A stretch of DNA of 64,000 nt from Bedellia somnulentella (GCA_963576735.1 OY755179.1:4340001-4404000); one strand, 5' to 3'. Shown: positions 48,901 through 52,324, counted from the stretch's first letter. The notes: a model not told the origin generated them from the letters alone. Translations and numbers: made by a program.

Positions 48901-51900
48901 CTATCTCGCATGAGAAGTGAGAAACTGACAGATTGTAATACAAAAACTGTCATGTCTCTCACACATCATGCTACGGGGCAACCTATAATATAATTTATTG
49001 AAAAGTCCAAAAAACTTATTATAGTTGATTTACAAACATACAATACAAAAAATTCAATATACATACATACATACACATGTCATTAGTTCCCATTCTCAAT
49101 GTTGATTGCATAAACCATGCAATGACAAAACACATGCGATTTAATTCTAACATCTAAGGGTCTCTAAAAATTTTTTATAAATATTAATCAGAATAGGCTA
49201 TTTGACTAAGTTTTGAAAACTATCTTACGGTGTTGACTTGTTTATAAGGAGCCCTAAAAAATATTTTTTCTGTCTTCATTTTAGCTATTTTATTAAAAAT
49301 CTAAAAAGAAAATGCAATATTCAAATGTGCCGCGAAAACGCGACTTTAAGTAATATGGCGGCTGTAGCACAAGTGACGTCAATTCCGCATTAAACACCAA
49401 TGAGCGAAGCGATACACAGACAGTTGATGCGCAATCTACGTCATTATAGAAATAGCCAATCACGGTCGTTTTTAGTCACGTGACAGTTGCATCAAAAATA
49501 CTTATTTTAGAAGACGGATTTTAGTGAAATAATGCAATATTTTTACCTCGCATTATTACATAGTGCTCCAAAAAAGAAATATTAAGACTAATGAAATAAA
49601 AGAAATGTATATTTTTATTACAGTCAAATAGCCTATTACAATATTTAAGCTTGATACAGTTTGGGCTTAGGTTTTTATTTTGGTCAGCTCTGTAAGTTTA
49701 GGTTCTATAATTATTAGATTTTAGTTATGGCTATTGCTAAAGTAAGTCACTGAATGATTGCTACTATAACTATTACTCATATTAATTTTTTTATTGATAA
49801 ACTAATCAAGAAAAAGTGAAATTTTGATTTTATATTTATTACAATATTTTTTATACATCATAACTGTATTATTTTTTGTCTATATATACATACATACACA
49901 TACATACATACATATACTCACGGCTATAAATCCCTTAACGGGGTAGCCAGAGCTTTGGAATGATAAATTCCTCAGCCACTATTGGAAGTTGATTGGGGAA
50001 AAGATGATAATAATAAACGTTTTTGGTGACGGGTCTCCAACCACATCGCCCAAAAATCACTTAAGAAGCCCCTATACCCTTAGTCGCCTCTTACGATCAC
50101 CCACGGATAGAAATGGGGTGGTGTTATTCTATATCTACTAGCATAACACATATAACTCATAAATTTTACTGACATAACCAAATGTGGCATAAAGACAACT
50201 TGGCACAAAGATTTATGATAGGTCACATTAATAATTTATTTAAAAAAAGTTTGCAGCTTATAAACTTGCTGCACCTACACCTATTTTCAAAACAATATAA
50301 ATAGAAAGAGGAAAAAAGGAGATATAGTATCCAACTATAATTTTATGATAATAAATACTGACAGATAACAATGAATTTTATTTATTAATGAAATTCAAAT
50401 ATAAATTTATATGAAAAGTAAATGAGATTTTTGGGTGATGCGATTATAGACCCATCACCAATGATACTTTATTTCTACCATCTTGTTCCCTATCAACTTC
50501 CAAATGTGGCTGAGGAGGGTCCATATTGGCTCACATAAAATTCTAAATCATATTTGTCGTCTTACTAACGATTTGCGTTTATAATAATCTTCATAAATTC
50601 TGAAATGGGGTTGTCTATAAACATGACCAAGGTCTGAAATAAATACAAACAAGATCTTAAAAAAATACTTTTGGCTAAATTTGTAGGGATCTAAATTAAC
50701 CGAATTGTGACATGCTATAAAACTATTCTTGGTCTATTTTATTAGCCTTCCCTCTTTTAAATGACCCTACCTACTTTGAGTAACTAGAGTTGCCTATGTA
50801 TAAATTGTGTTTTATACACTTATTCTGAACGTTTTTTCCATTATTTTGCTGTTAATGTTTAAAACTTTGAGTAAATAATTGTAAAATATGATTACCTACG
50901 AACCTTAGTTTTAATATGTAGTTACAATTAACCTAACCTAACAGCGTATCGACATCACCCCGCAAAGCGGCTCTAAGGGACACAAGCTAACCCTAACCTA
51001 ACCTAACATAAATACAATTGTGGTGATTAATTGTTTTTTAATGCGCCCCTTGTGGGGGGCTTATATTGTTGCTACGATAAACGAGCAAGTATGCATGCAA
51101 ATAGGCATGAATCATGCTTTCTATTTCTATCCAGTTCATTATTACAACTACAATTCTTTTTTTATTGTCAAATTTGTTAATCTACTATCTTTCCTAGTTC
51201 TTATATTGTTAGTTAATTTACAGTAATACTTAATTAAGCGCATGTTCGTTACCAATATGTGAAAACTGTTTCTGGCTATGTTTTAATTTTTATTGTTTTT
51301 TGCTAATTGTTGTGTTAAAGCTGTTTGTTTTCCGTAAATAAATAAACAAATAAATTAAGGTGCTCACTCTGCTGCGCTCTGCTCGTTTTATACATAATCT
51401 AACCTAACTAAATGTGACCTAACTTTTCTTTGTCTGCGACCCACCCAAGCAGGGGGCGCAACCCCATGCACCCCTTTTACATGCAACCAAGCAAGCAAGC
51501 ATGCAAACAAGCAAGCAAATATAGATAAAAACACATATTATTGATAATTCTTTTTTATATATTAGACTAAAACACATTTATGAATACTATAGTTATTTAT
51601 TGACATGATTATATTGTTGGTGATTAGTATAAACAAATATATTAAAACAAATATTATTAAGTGCAAAGTGTAAAAGTAGTGATGTTATGAATTACGATGA
51701 TTATATTTTTTAATATTTATGACTTGATTTTTTTATGAGACTGATCATTATGATTTTAAATTGTATGTGAAATATTTTCGGACTTCCGATGATAGGAGTT
51801 AAAAAGTTATGTAAGAAAAAGGTTTCCTAGGTCTTTAACACATTTCTGGCCATGAGTATATGTATGTATGTAAGTATGAGTATTTGTATACAATATAAAT

Positions 51901-52324
51901 ATTAACCTTATTTGGATTTTAATACATTTTTATTAAAGTTAATACTAAATATATTTAAAAAACATGAATACTATTGAGGAAATAAGTTCCCTCACTTTTT
52001 ATTCATAGACCTTAAGTACACAGAAAATTGAAGTGAAATTAGAAATAATTCACAAGAACTACAAGAATTAACCGTTACAGACTTTACTCAACCAACAATA
52101 AAAAAATATGTATCAGATGCGGAAAGGAGTTTTCTTGTACAAAATGCTAGTAGTAGGTATGTGCTTTTCCAACCATAAGTCTATTTTATTATCAAAACGT
52201 ACACAGATATATTTTCTTAAGTATACAATTATCATTTTGTTCAGTGTAAAAAACGTACCTTATCTAATTTCAGCCACTCATCAACTGCGTTGTCTAAATC
52301 AATGTTTCCGCTATTGCAGGCCAT
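8842..52324 (-). CDS. PGM2: PGM2: phosphoglucomutase-2 / phosphopentomutase, complete 12-exon gene
   Basis: Spliced coding sequence on the minus strand, ATG at 52324 and TAG at 8842-8844. The exons are 52259-52324, 46378-46545, 45759-45850, 34938-35183, 34350-34572, 33823-34007, 32771-32976, 17972-18093, 14466-14642, 13652-13742, 10963-11116 and 8842-8935. All junctions use GT/AG and keep phase; the total is 1824 nt, or 607 residues (human PGM2 is about 612). The four family loops are present: phosphoserine loop TASHNP with Ser155, metal loop DPDADR at 313-318, sugar loop GNEMG at 336-340 with FEEAIGYM at 413-420, and phosphate-binding RTSGTEPK at 555-562. The protein is expected to be cytosolic, interconverting ribose/deoxyribose-1-P and -5-P and slowly glucose-1-P and -6-P. 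Introns 1, 3 and 7 (5.7, 10.6 and 14.7 kb) are filled with transposons. No frame break was seen. Confidence 0.95.
9310..9720. repeat. Dispersed repeat family D, copy 1 (with CCTAA runs)
   Basis: The block from CATAAATTCTAAAATGGGGT to ATTCCCTCTTTTAAATGA recurs almost unchanged at 50592-50765. Both copies are followed by CACCCCGC, GGGACACAAGCTAACC, two or three CCTAA units, and an AATTGTGGTGATTAATTG stretch. No ORF. It could be a Helitron-type or other non-autonomous element; the ends are not defined. It lies in PGM2 intron 11. Confidence 0.6.
10788..10920 (-). repeat. tRNA-SINE family C, partial
   Basis: Contains the GTTCACGCCGAATA, CCCACGTTTTGCTAGGACAG and TGTACGAATACACTGTCAC blocks of family C but lacks the tRNA-like head. 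It sits just downstream of exon 11 in transcript order. Confidence 0.7.
10963..11116 (-). CDS. PGM2: PGM2 exon 11 (phosphate-binding loop)
   Basis: Encodes the domain 4 loop [14 protein letters not shown] (R555 to K562 of the protein), which grips the substrate phosphate in this family. Split codons join exons 10 and 12 exactly. The donor is GTGAGT. Confidence 0.94.
11201..11500. repeat. Foldback built on a tRNA-like SINE (65-bp perfect inverted repeat)
   Basis: 11303-11367 and 11416-11480 are perfect reverse complements with a 48-bp loop. Further out, ATAAATAAAAGAT (about 11206-11218) and its complement (about 11481-11494) extend the symmetry. The left side also contains a minus-strand tRNA-like sequence (about 11245-11316) with matching acceptor arms GACACTG/CAGTGTC, D stem GCTC/GAGC and B box GGGTTCGAACCCC. 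Confidence 0.75.
12076..13460. repeat. Widely spaced inverted repeat with internal SINE
   Basis: AAAGGAGATTGACCATTTT then GGACCAAGTGCTGCCCA at 12076-12127 reappears in reverse complement at about 13418-13460, with an 11-bp insertion between halves in the left copy. These may be the remains of TIRs of an old element about 1.4 kb long. Its interior contains a younger SINE A at 12369-12617. No coding sequence seen inside. Confidence 0.45.
12369..12617 (+). repeat. SINE-like retroposon, family A, full length with TSD
   Basis: Runs from GCCGTGTAGTGCCGGCTTAG through GGGCGATGCGGTTGGAGACC to a (TATG)n tail. TTATTCGTT occurs on both sides (12360-12368 and 12618-12626), a 9-bp target-site duplication that proves insertion of this unit. 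Confidence 0.85.
13652..13742 (-). CDS. PGM2: PGM2 exon 10
   Basis: 91-bp exon with 30 full codons plus one base, donor GTAAGT. Encodes a poorly conserved linker ([20 protein letters not shown]) between domains 3 and 4. Assigned by splice phase and by its place between two well-matched exons. Confidence 0.88.
13915..14030. repeat. tRNA-like SINE fragment, family E
   Basis: CATGTGGGGATTATTACT followed by ATCGACACCAGCAGGACTCG and AACCCGCGACCTCCCAC repeats the arrangement at 11190-11280 in degenerate form. Only part of the tRNA-like head is present. Confidence 0.5.
14466..14642 (-). CDS. PGM2: PGM2 exon 9
   Basis: 59 codons, both ends in phase 0, acceptor CCTACAG and donor GTAAGT. Encodes [20 protein letters not shown], closely matching the human PGM2 region YVEYGYHITKASYFICHDQ. 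Confidence 0.95.
14771..14980 (-). repeat. SINE-like family A, degenerate
   Basis: Minus-strand copy with the ACATACATACATATACTCAC tail side on the left and the GACACCCGTGGGTAGAAAGG block on the right. The central GGAGACCC block is eroded. A family C fragment abuts it at 14985. Confidence 0.7.
14985..15115 (+). repeat. tRNA-SINE family C, degenerate fragment
   Basis: Has TATCACGTGAGTACACTGTC, AAAACGTGAATACTCTGAG and ATTAGTACCTCTTCCACCCC in family order but no head or tail. More diverged than the copies at 19700 and 38095. Confidence 0.6.
15116..16250. other. Intron 8 sequence without recognised genes
   Basis: AT-rich intronic DNA. A GC-richer patch at about 15715-15850 (GGTGGCCGATAGCGGGGATC, then GGCATTTAGGCTTCCCCCTG) looks like part of an interspersed repeat, but I have no second copy in the window to define it. 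Confidence 0.35.
16258..16345 (-). repeat. SINE-like family A, 5' fragment
   Basis: Only the head of the family is present (CGCCTCTTATGTACACCCAC and GGGGTAGTGCTATTCTAAGC on plus). Confidence 0.6.
16435..16580 (+). repeat. Dispersed repeat family B
   Basis: AAAGATTGATGGATGTAAAC ... GTACAAAGTGGCGATCGATA ... CTCTGCCTACCCCAATGGGA with a GTGAGTATAAGTAAGTAAG tail. Reappears at 48106-48210 (+) and 62360-62480 (-). A SINE-like retroposon by its tail; its 3' half resembles that of family A. Confidence 0.65.
16620..16790 (+). repeat. SINE-like family A, 3' fragment
   Basis: Starts at TTTTTGGGCAATGCGGTTGG and runs to CCGTGAGTATGTATG; the 5' third is missing, as expected from incomplete reverse transcription. 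Confidence 0.7.
17098..17165 (-). repeat. tRNA-like SINE head, isolated
   Basis: The minus strand reads like a SINE family C head: a degenerate A box (TGGTCTAACGCAATAGGGGC) and a B-box-like GAGTTCAAATCTTCTGTCC. No SINE body follows. Confidence 0.4.
17972..18093 (-). CDS. PGM2: PGM2 exon 8 (FEEAIGYM substrate loop)
   Basis: Encodes [20 protein letters not shown] and [10 protein letters not shown], almost identical in pattern to human PGM2 ([20 protein letters not shown]). The acceptor is GTTACAG; exon 7 gives the first base of the shared Gly codon. Confidence 0.96.
18138..18387 (+). repeat. SINE-like retroposon, family A, full length with TSD
   Basis: Complete copy from GCTGTGTAGTGTCGGCTTAG to the (TATG)n tail. 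TAAGAAAT is duplicated at 18130-18137 and 18388-18395. Confidence 0.85.
18460..19650. repeat. RTE-like LINE 3' fragments
   Basis: ACTAGTGGATCGTCCCAGCT, TTCGTTAAAATCCGTCAAGT and a (CAGA)n run at 19258-19282 are typical of the 3' ends of insect RTE-type LINEs. On the minus strand AACTAGCTGACCCGACAAAC at the right edge marks a second fragment in opposite orientation. No open reading frame survives. Assignment is from memory of such ends. Confidence 0.45.
19655..19705. repeat. Short palindrome next to SINE C
   Basis: ATATTTCGGATGCCTATACA and, after a 7-bp centre, TGTATAGACATCCGAAATAT form 22-bp arms with one mismatch. Confidence 0.6.
19706..20025 (+). repeat. tRNA-SINE family C, lacking the tRNA head
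   Basis: Begins at CATCCTGGGTCGAGCC (the B-box end) and continues to GGCGTGAACGTTTATGTTAT with (TTATG)n. Nearly identical to 38160-38475 over the body, so both inserted recently. Confidence 0.8.
20071..20312 (+). mobile_element. Unidentified retroposon with (TTA)n tail
   Basis: From ATACTCCATACCTCGAACAG to GAAATAAATTTATTATTATT. The AATAAA followed by a TTA tail, and the flanking CATAGC duplication, mark it as a short or 5'-truncated retroposon in the SINE. Its tail continues at 24251-24270 because the R4/Dong LINE is inserted in it. I do not recognise the family. Confidence 0.6.
20313..24250 (-). mobile_element. R4/Dong-type non-LTR retrotransposon, near full length
   Basis: A LINE of the restriction-like-endonuclease class flanked on both sides by TTA repeats (TAA on its own sense strand). 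Dong of Bombyx is known for insertion in TAA arrays, so position and protein agree. The 5' end carries two tandem 21-bp units (24210-24230 and 24231-24251, unit GGTCGTCACATCCCTACGCC on plus). The coding region is 20416-24020 with one frame break. It is in the same orientation as PGM2. Confidence 0.88.
20416..24020 (-). pseudogene. R4/Dong polyprotein with a single frameshift
   Basis: The 803-codon upstream frame (24020 to 21609) has an Arg/Pro/Ser-rich start, then [18 protein letters not shown], and the RT domain: [31 protein letters not shown] and catalytic YMDD at 21894-21905. The frame is lost near 21620-21632 and continues in another frame (from about 21628 down to 20416) with [14 protein letters not shown], a C-x2-C...H-x4-C finger ([18 protein letters not shown]), then PDIVVWD...FLVDVTIP with downstream K residues, the PD-(D/E)xK-type endonuclease typical of R2/R4/CRE LINEs. 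One shift in otherwise open frames suggests recent inactivation. Confidence 0.88.
24590..24744 (-). pseudogene. PGM2: Truncated duplicate of PGM2 exon 7
   Basis: 155 bp match exon 7 positions 32771-32925 with three differences: two silent and one Val to Ala. The 5' splice donor and about 15 bp of following intron are also copied. The exon's first 51 bp and its acceptor are missing, so it cannot splice in as a normal exon. It lies in intron 7, same strand as the gene, separated from the true exon by the BEL element. Confidence 0.93.
24972..25193 (+). repeat. BEL/Pao 5' LTR
   Basis: 222 bp, begins TGTTCGGTGC and ends CCGCACA. I find no difference from the 3' LTR at 32456-32677. Preceded by CCAAG, the 5-bp target duplication. 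Confidence 0.95.
25199..25216 (+). promoter_or_regulatory. Putative primer-binding site of the BEL element
   Basis: TGGTCCATCGAGCTCCGT starts 5 bp after the LTR with the TGG that pairs with a tRNA CCA end. The tRNA species was not identified. Confidence 0.5.
25395..32036 (+). CDS. BEL/Pao gag-pol-env polyprotein (2213 aa), integrase core deleted in frame
   Basis: Order along the protein: coiled N-terminus; Gag-like DUF1759 region from about residue 270 ([10 protein letters not shown]); Cys/His knuckles at about 505-570; aspartic protease around 634 (ALIDLGSQ, Asp kept); reverse transcriptase about 900-1100 with YMDD at 1035-1038; Pao and RNase H region ([10 protein letters not shown], then GYCDAS near 1210); integrase N-terminal zinc region about 1490-1530 ([11 protein letters not shown]...YHGG). 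At about residue 1533 the sequence passes straight to the C-terminal DUF5641-like domain ([20 protein letters not shown]), with no DDE core. From about 1634 an envelope-like part follows, ending in a membrane segment near 2184-2202. The frame has no stop. Without a catalytic core it should depend on integrase from a relative. Confidence 0.93.
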   Translation: MEDIYNAQSELLSIMEKLFNNIKKDGADRKSAPTYIKRKLETLEAYWIEYLANHKSLIPYEDKERPYFARREFDKAEQLYSGIKNYLNRLASEQAGETTERSVYDQLSVASNDKPSTSQARAETPNPCNQSERAGNTRSSGLQQQDDFMEEKYREATYSNTINKRSTGAFSRLDEMLNKQSINFKALMRTVKGINIDTIAEKWKFEDTLKQLQSRWSVIDSLHWEIEAIVDSEDESYEESFTYHENIYNKLKEEINIKLWSVSHREYITPQIDIPVFTGNYHQWVSFKNLFMEAVHLNPSLSKSQKMQYLKGKIRGDAERLIQHLQISSENYTTCWDILNHRYENKKLIFSSHLNIILNLPNLQHQSLIQIKKLHDTTKESLNAIKNLGVDISTWDPIIVHILAQKLDNETHADYVESLKQPRELPNLQELLEFLENKFTMLEQSRRKQDIPQKETYLNSNNYSGYPKKPHAMNANAYNKYPTYHRNSQSPKQFNKSYHVTAPIIKCPLCKLDHGLFSCQKFIEQSNEMKLRTLTRLDICKNCLYSHYGKPCFSVRRCRICGDCHNTLIHDATVRRPTTSNPASSNIRPIYRNQQNDRQVRTSHVTQENASEILLSTAMIKVRANDGSYKVMRALIDLGSQISLITEHAAQQLGLKRQHCKGVIFGVGENESNCKGKLNITIESIYNNFSLNIEVLIMNQLIKNLPNSSLPKQNWSHIYNIDLADKEFYISRPVDLLLGADIYSSIMQEGLIRGRSQYEPLAQRTQLGWLLCGKIQSFHCNVILTQIQDIKNFWEIEDISDKPELSSEDQKCIEYYQETTRRRPDGRYEVRIPMREGYEKELGSSKALAVAQFNNLEKSLIKRLELTKQYEDFMKEYIDLNHMKISYNDPSNTQCYLPHHAVLRAESSTTKVRVVFNASAKTTSGNSLNDLMHTGPNLQLDLQSLILKFRQYRYAYTADIEKMYRQIMINENDQSLQKIVWRDSFNHKLTDYQLMTVTYGTKAAPFLAMMTLKRLATDEKQNYPEAAKIVEKSMYMDDLVHGCDDIFQGQKHIYQLNQLLKAGGFTLRKWSSNEPQLLKNLREDINHSNDLYYFKFDSSSKTLGVQWNTNEDQFSFQHNINVQPVTKITKRKLLAEISKIFDPLGWIAPVVTKLKLLFQAVWRENLKWDDELPSKLKMEWLKMKEDINNINDIKIPRWIGTSQGVKFEIHGYCDASTKAYAAVLYARVIKEFQCSVVLIAAKTKLVPYNKSVSLPRLELCGAELLAKLTKKVMECFSNYEIKLYGWCDSMVVLGWLHGDQNRWKPFVTNRVKKIKEVIPADYWNYIKTNDNPADAASRGLTFSQLKNQSLWWKGPTYLSELSEINYQRMNYSTNHEIKRSCNVVIKQDNISIINQLLEKYNSFTKVILILAWVIRALTPCRVQRPTYITLPELNAAKLRIVKHIQYCEFSDYINNLKKKQTVNTNSKLLNLQPYLDSTGILRVGGRLRNADLPFETKHPMIIPHNHRLTQLIIDKAQELTYHGGVKMTLSTKQSKNIEIGDVIIIHEENLPAGKWAMGRVVEVHPGSDGLVRVVTLKTKNGYLKRPITKISLLPLSTKTENNQNTKAINKEAKSEDTNRPPIKVKQNTQKTSFISMAISLLLFMTILSPSEAMFTLSKFDHNNKSLYFDPVANLRLIRDDWTMISYFNMAPYWEGFRATEKYLIYLQKICAIIQDHTRCNMILKPLEHDQKELQYYNELLLNQAFETREGFHSRQRRRRGLIDGVGYVANSLFGILDERFAEKYTQDIKLLKENTKHIYTLYKNQTSVIEAEYNLLKRTEEIMTNQHKTISKHLYKLDTSIDNVTLQVSRLTISEDFSLTSITAVNIISNLRRVQDALLSTLLDIYHGRFNIHLLSPEQFRKELQIISSQLTNDLTLPIEDISSGYHEIYKLLSVKSRITNDYVIFEIKFPLISRDNFQLYKLIAVPHNINDRMIQIIPRASHVAMNLPKDAYIDTNNYELQQCLHQRKVYLCKLLVNSPIKQMSAEENFCKLDNNGNCQIQTTTCMDQWFELTEPSTYLYFHCYLYTMRIICDHDIKTIQLENSGIIRLENKCIAKGRDFTFYSNIPQTNTLNISHQMIYDFEIAPINHFLNLTMPTAYNYSTSDTNLSTSLSDVKQKIELLKHEDMNEDIELSGHDIHQYVVSYMGVAGAVGLAVAVWWRRRGSPGATAAD
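30295..32036 (+). other. Envelope-like region of the BEL element (baculovirus F-type)
   Basis: Starts with a hydrophobic leader ([19 protein letters not shown]) and carries a basic cleavage motif RQRRRRG at about residues 1754-1760 of the polyprotein. The glycine-rich hydrophobic stretch immediately after it is typical of the fusion peptide in baculovirus F proteins and insect errantivirus envelopes. It ends in a membrane anchor followed by a short basic tail (WWRRRG). Fused in frame to pol here; whether a spliced env message is made cannot be seen. Confidence 0.8.
32041..32130 (+). repeat. Short tandem repeat in the BEL 3' region
   Basis: Repeats of AGTGATAGAGTGATA-type units directly after the BEL stop codon, slightly degenerate. 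Confidence 0.75.
32456..32677 (+). repeat. BEL/Pao 3' LTR
   Basis: 222 bp, identical by eye to the 5' LTR; followed by CCAAG. Confidence 0.95.
32771..32976 (-). CDS. PGM2: PGM2 exon 7 (sugar-binding loop)
   Basis: Encodes [20 protein letters not shown] and [10 protein letters not shown], matching human PGM2 ([25 protein letters not shown]). Acceptor ATTCCAG, donor GTGTGT. Its 3' three quarters are duplicated at 24590-24744. Confidence 0.96.
33363..33618 (+). repeat. SINE-like retroposon, family A, full length with TSD
   Basis: Complete family A unit in PGM2 intron 6 flanked by TTAAACACAT at 33353-33362 and 33619-33628. Confidence 0.88.
33823..34007 (-). CDS. PGM2: PGM2 exon 6 (metal-binding loop)
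   Basis: Contains [18 protein letters not shown] and [14 protein letters not shown]. The three Asp of DPDADR (313, 315, 317) bind the catalytic Mg2+ in this family. The donor GTCAGT is weak but the phase requires it. Confidence 0.95.
34116..34318 (+). repeat. SINE-like family A, old degenerate copy
   Basis: GTTCGTTAGAGGCGACTAAG and CTCAACTTCC are recognisable but many positions have drifted. Occupies most of intron 5 of PGM2. Confidence 0.65.
34350..34572 (-). CDS. PGM2: PGM2 exon 5
   Basis: Encodes [20 protein letters not shown] through [20 protein letters not shown], corresponding to the YTSVHGVGHSFVQSAF region of human PGM2. Acceptor CTTGCAG, donor GTAATT. Confidence 0.95.
34938..35183 (-). 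CDS. PGM2: PGM2 exon 4 (active-site serine)
   Basis: Contains [20 protein letters not shown]. Ser155 of TASHNP is the residue that carries the transferred phosphate in alpha-D-phosphohexomutases. Donor GTGAGT, acceptor CTCCCTAG. Confidence 0.96.
35184..35726. other. Intron 3, left part without recognised element
   Basis: AT-rich intronic DNA. I see no gene and no repeat with clear ends before the MITE at 35735. Confidence 0.35.
35735..36233. mobile_element. hAT-like MITE with 8-bp target duplication
   Basis: Ends CATAGATGTACTAAAAACG and, inverted, CATAGATGTACTAATAAAAA. GTGTCATC is present on both sides (35727-35734 and 36234-36241). 499 bp, no coding capacity. Confidence 0.75.
37023..38094 (-). 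pseudogene. Reverse transcriptase of the split CR1-type LINE, degenerate
   Basis: Motifs in order: [42 protein letters not shown], then a frame change around 37650-37690 in an A/T run, [19 protein letters not shown] and [11 protein letters not shown]. The YADD catalytic box is intact. Further upstream (42920-43265) the protein has additional frame breaks, so it is not functional. Confidence 0.85.
38095..38475 (+). repeat. tRNA-SINE family C, complete head, inside the LINE
   Basis: A box-like GATAGCCCAGTGGGTAG and B box GTGTTCAAATCCTGG at 38124-38183, then the family body to CGTTTATGTTAT. The flanking duplication GTTGTCAGTACC lies at 38083-38094 and, beyond the gypsy element, at 42906-42917; the rest of its TTATG tail is at 42893-42905. 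Confidence 0.88.
38476..41287 (-). pseudogene. Gypsy pol: protease, RT, RNase H, truncated integrase
   Basis: Protease LDTGASR; RT with [39 protein letters not shown] and catalytic YLDD at 39788-39799; RNase H with [14 protein letters not shown] and [16 protein letters not shown]; then the integrase HHCC finger ([20 protein letters not shown]-x2-C). The DDE core is absent because the element ends there. The frame is -1 relative to gag and overlaps it by 112 nt. The last few codons read into the SINE. Confidence 0.92.
41149..41191 (-). promoter_or_regulatory. -1 ribosomal frameshift signal between gypsy gag and pol
   Basis: The heptamer GGGAAAC (41185-41191 on minus) sits in the gag frame as G-GGA-AAC, the X-XXY-YYZ slippery form. 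After a 6-nt spacer comes TAGCCAG (41178-41172), which pairs perfectly with CTGGCTA (41155-41149). The loop holds CGGGG (41168-41164), which can pair with CCCCG at 41136-41132 to make an H-type pseudoknot. The gag stop is the TAG at the start of the stem. Slippage by one base enters the pol frame. Confidence 0.85.
41176..42375 (-). CDS. Gypsy gag
   Basis: ATG at 42375 ([11 protein letters not shown]). A coiled-coil region of E, V and K heptads (about residues 75-165) precedes a capsid-like part ([20 protein letters not shown], then [14 protein letters not shown]), and a single CCHC knuckle [14 protein letters not shown] lies near the end. About 400 residues. Ends at TAG 41176-41178 overlapping the frameshift stem. 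Confidence 0.9.
   Translation of the reverse strand: MPVMPKEDGREGMKTRAQKAAEGEQLSEMRSSVTNPRSDIPEETSAVTNAPSTSTAPAAATNTDLAMIVEMLKNIHSEVQGVVKQEVRELREEQQTKFSQVLTAVNEVSGRVVTVEKDVEQMKEQVTTIEKDIDDMKTDFRGMEKRVLQLESRPVKVVSGENVVAVHGPRVKVPPYDGTTSWSAYRHQFQTVAAANGWTDEQCLTALTVALRGQALSVIEALPTPSGGFKDLLDALESRYGERHLEHVFRAQLRDRVQRSGEGLQQWALEIEKLVRKAYPSVDPKTVEMNLVQAFVDGIRDIEVRTAVRLQHHTSLKDALANALEVEACRQDTRQTHRLREIAEANEDVKVIKAPVGRSTGPICYGCGKRGHLRLSCPLRKEEKRQAEAPAANVQGNEH
42383..42398 (-). promoter_or_regulatory. Gypsy primer-binding site
   Basis: The sense strand reads TGGTGACAGAAGTGGA two bases inside the LTR. It is close to the complement of the 3' end of insect tRNA-Leu (TGGTGTCAGAAGTGGGA), from memory. Confidence 0.6.
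42401..42890 (-). repeat. Gypsy LTR
   Basis: 490 bp with terminal TGTTAC...GTAACA. On the sense strand a TATATAAA box at 42715-42708 and a following AGAGCGACGCGTG stretch look like the core promoter. Confidence 0.88.
43270..44640. other. Intron 3, right part
   Basis: AT-rich with no gene seen. Around 44395-44600 there are fragments (CTCGTTTTATACATAACCTA, GTGACCTAAGTTTTCTTTGC) that recur at 51360-51440 next to repeat family D, so part of that family is probably present. Confidence 0.4.
44740..44890 (+). repeat. tRNA-like SINE, family E
   Basis: ATATAGCTCAATTGGCAGAG (A box) and GTGGGTTCGATCCCCGC (B box) with GACGGGGGCGTATACC between, the same middle as the copy at 11245-11316. The acceptor arms do not pair, so this is not a tRNA gene. 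A T-rich stretch follows. Confidence 0.65.
44900..45750. other. Intron 3, end nearest exon 3
   Basis: AT-rich, nothing recognised. Confidence 0.35.
45759..45850 (-). CDS. PGM2: PGM2 exon 3
   Basis: 92 bp encoding [20 protein letters not shown] then [10 protein letters not shown], matching the human region MCRYLEKQF...VISFDARAH. I placed the donor at GTACTG (45758) because it alone keeps phase with exon 4; an alternative GTAAGA seven bases earlier in the exon would break the frame. Confidence 0.9.
45884..45945. repeat. (TA)n microsatellite in intron 2
   Basis: About 60 bp of near-perfect AT dinucleotides with one C interruption, 34 bp from the exon 3 acceptor in the short intron 2. Confidence 0.95.
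46378..46545 (-). CDS. PGM2: PGM2 exon 2
   Basis: 56 codons, phase 0 at both ends. Contains [20 protein letters not shown], the FGTAGLR signature near the N-terminus of PGM2/PMM-type mutases (human LEFGTAGLRAAMGPGISRMN). Confidence 0.96.
46621..48106 (+). repeat. RTE-like LINE remnant
   Basis: Begins TAGCTTTTTGCCCCGCGACT and ends GCGGAACAAACAAACAAACA with TATAATATTATTAGTATGGA, the usual head-of-fragment and tail of RTE-type insect repeats. A degenerate SINE A (46765-46920) and a tRNA-like stretch with a B-box-like GGTTCGTATC type segment (47350-47445, minus) interrupt it. No ORF. Confidence 0.5.
48106..48380 (+). repeat. Dispersed repeat family B, two degenerate copies in tandem
   Basis: First copy 48106-48215 (AAAGATTGATGGATGTAAAC, TCTCTGCCTACCCCAATGGG), second about 48225-48380 ending in GTGAGTATATGTATGTG. 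The second is more diverged. Confidence 0.55.
49194..49637. mobile_element. MITE with TA-flanked TIRs
   Basis: AATAGGCTATTTGACT and its exact complement AGTCAAATAGCCTATT bound about 445 bp; if the termini are GGCTATTTGACT the flanking TA is the target, as for Tc1/mariner-type elements. The interior contains CREB-like TGACGTCA half-palindrome and no ORF. Confidence 0.65.
49885..50140 (-). repeat. SINE-like family A, near full length
   Basis: ACATACATATACTCACGGCT tail on the left, then CCTCAGCCACTATTGGAAGT, CGGGTCTCCAACCACATCGC and CCACGGATAGAAATGGGGTG. Located in PGM2 intron 1. Confidence 0.8.
50420..50520 (+). repeat. SINE-like family A, internal fragment
   Basis: TTTTTGGGTGATGCGATTAT to CAAATGTGGCTGAGG only. 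Confidence 0.6.
50592..51080. repeat. Dispersed repeat family D, copy 2
   Basis: Matches 9310-9720 closely over the first ~170 bp, then has an extra ~150 bp before the shared CACCCCGC, GGGACACAAGCTAACC and CCTAA-rich segment. Confidence 0.6.
51085..52250. other. Intron 1 end nearest exon 1
   Basis: AT-rich; a short ATGCAAGCAAGCAAG run near 51480-51520 and a GTATATGTATGTATG stretch near 51855 look like repeat ends. No gene seen. Confidence 0.35.
52259..52324 (-). CDS. PGM2: PGM2 exon 1 (start codon)
   Basis: Encodes 22 residues ending VDEWLKLDK, matching human ...QWLRWDK at the same position before the NPQT/NSLT of exon 2. ATG context on minus is AAAAATGGC. Donor GTACGT. Confidence 0.9.
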
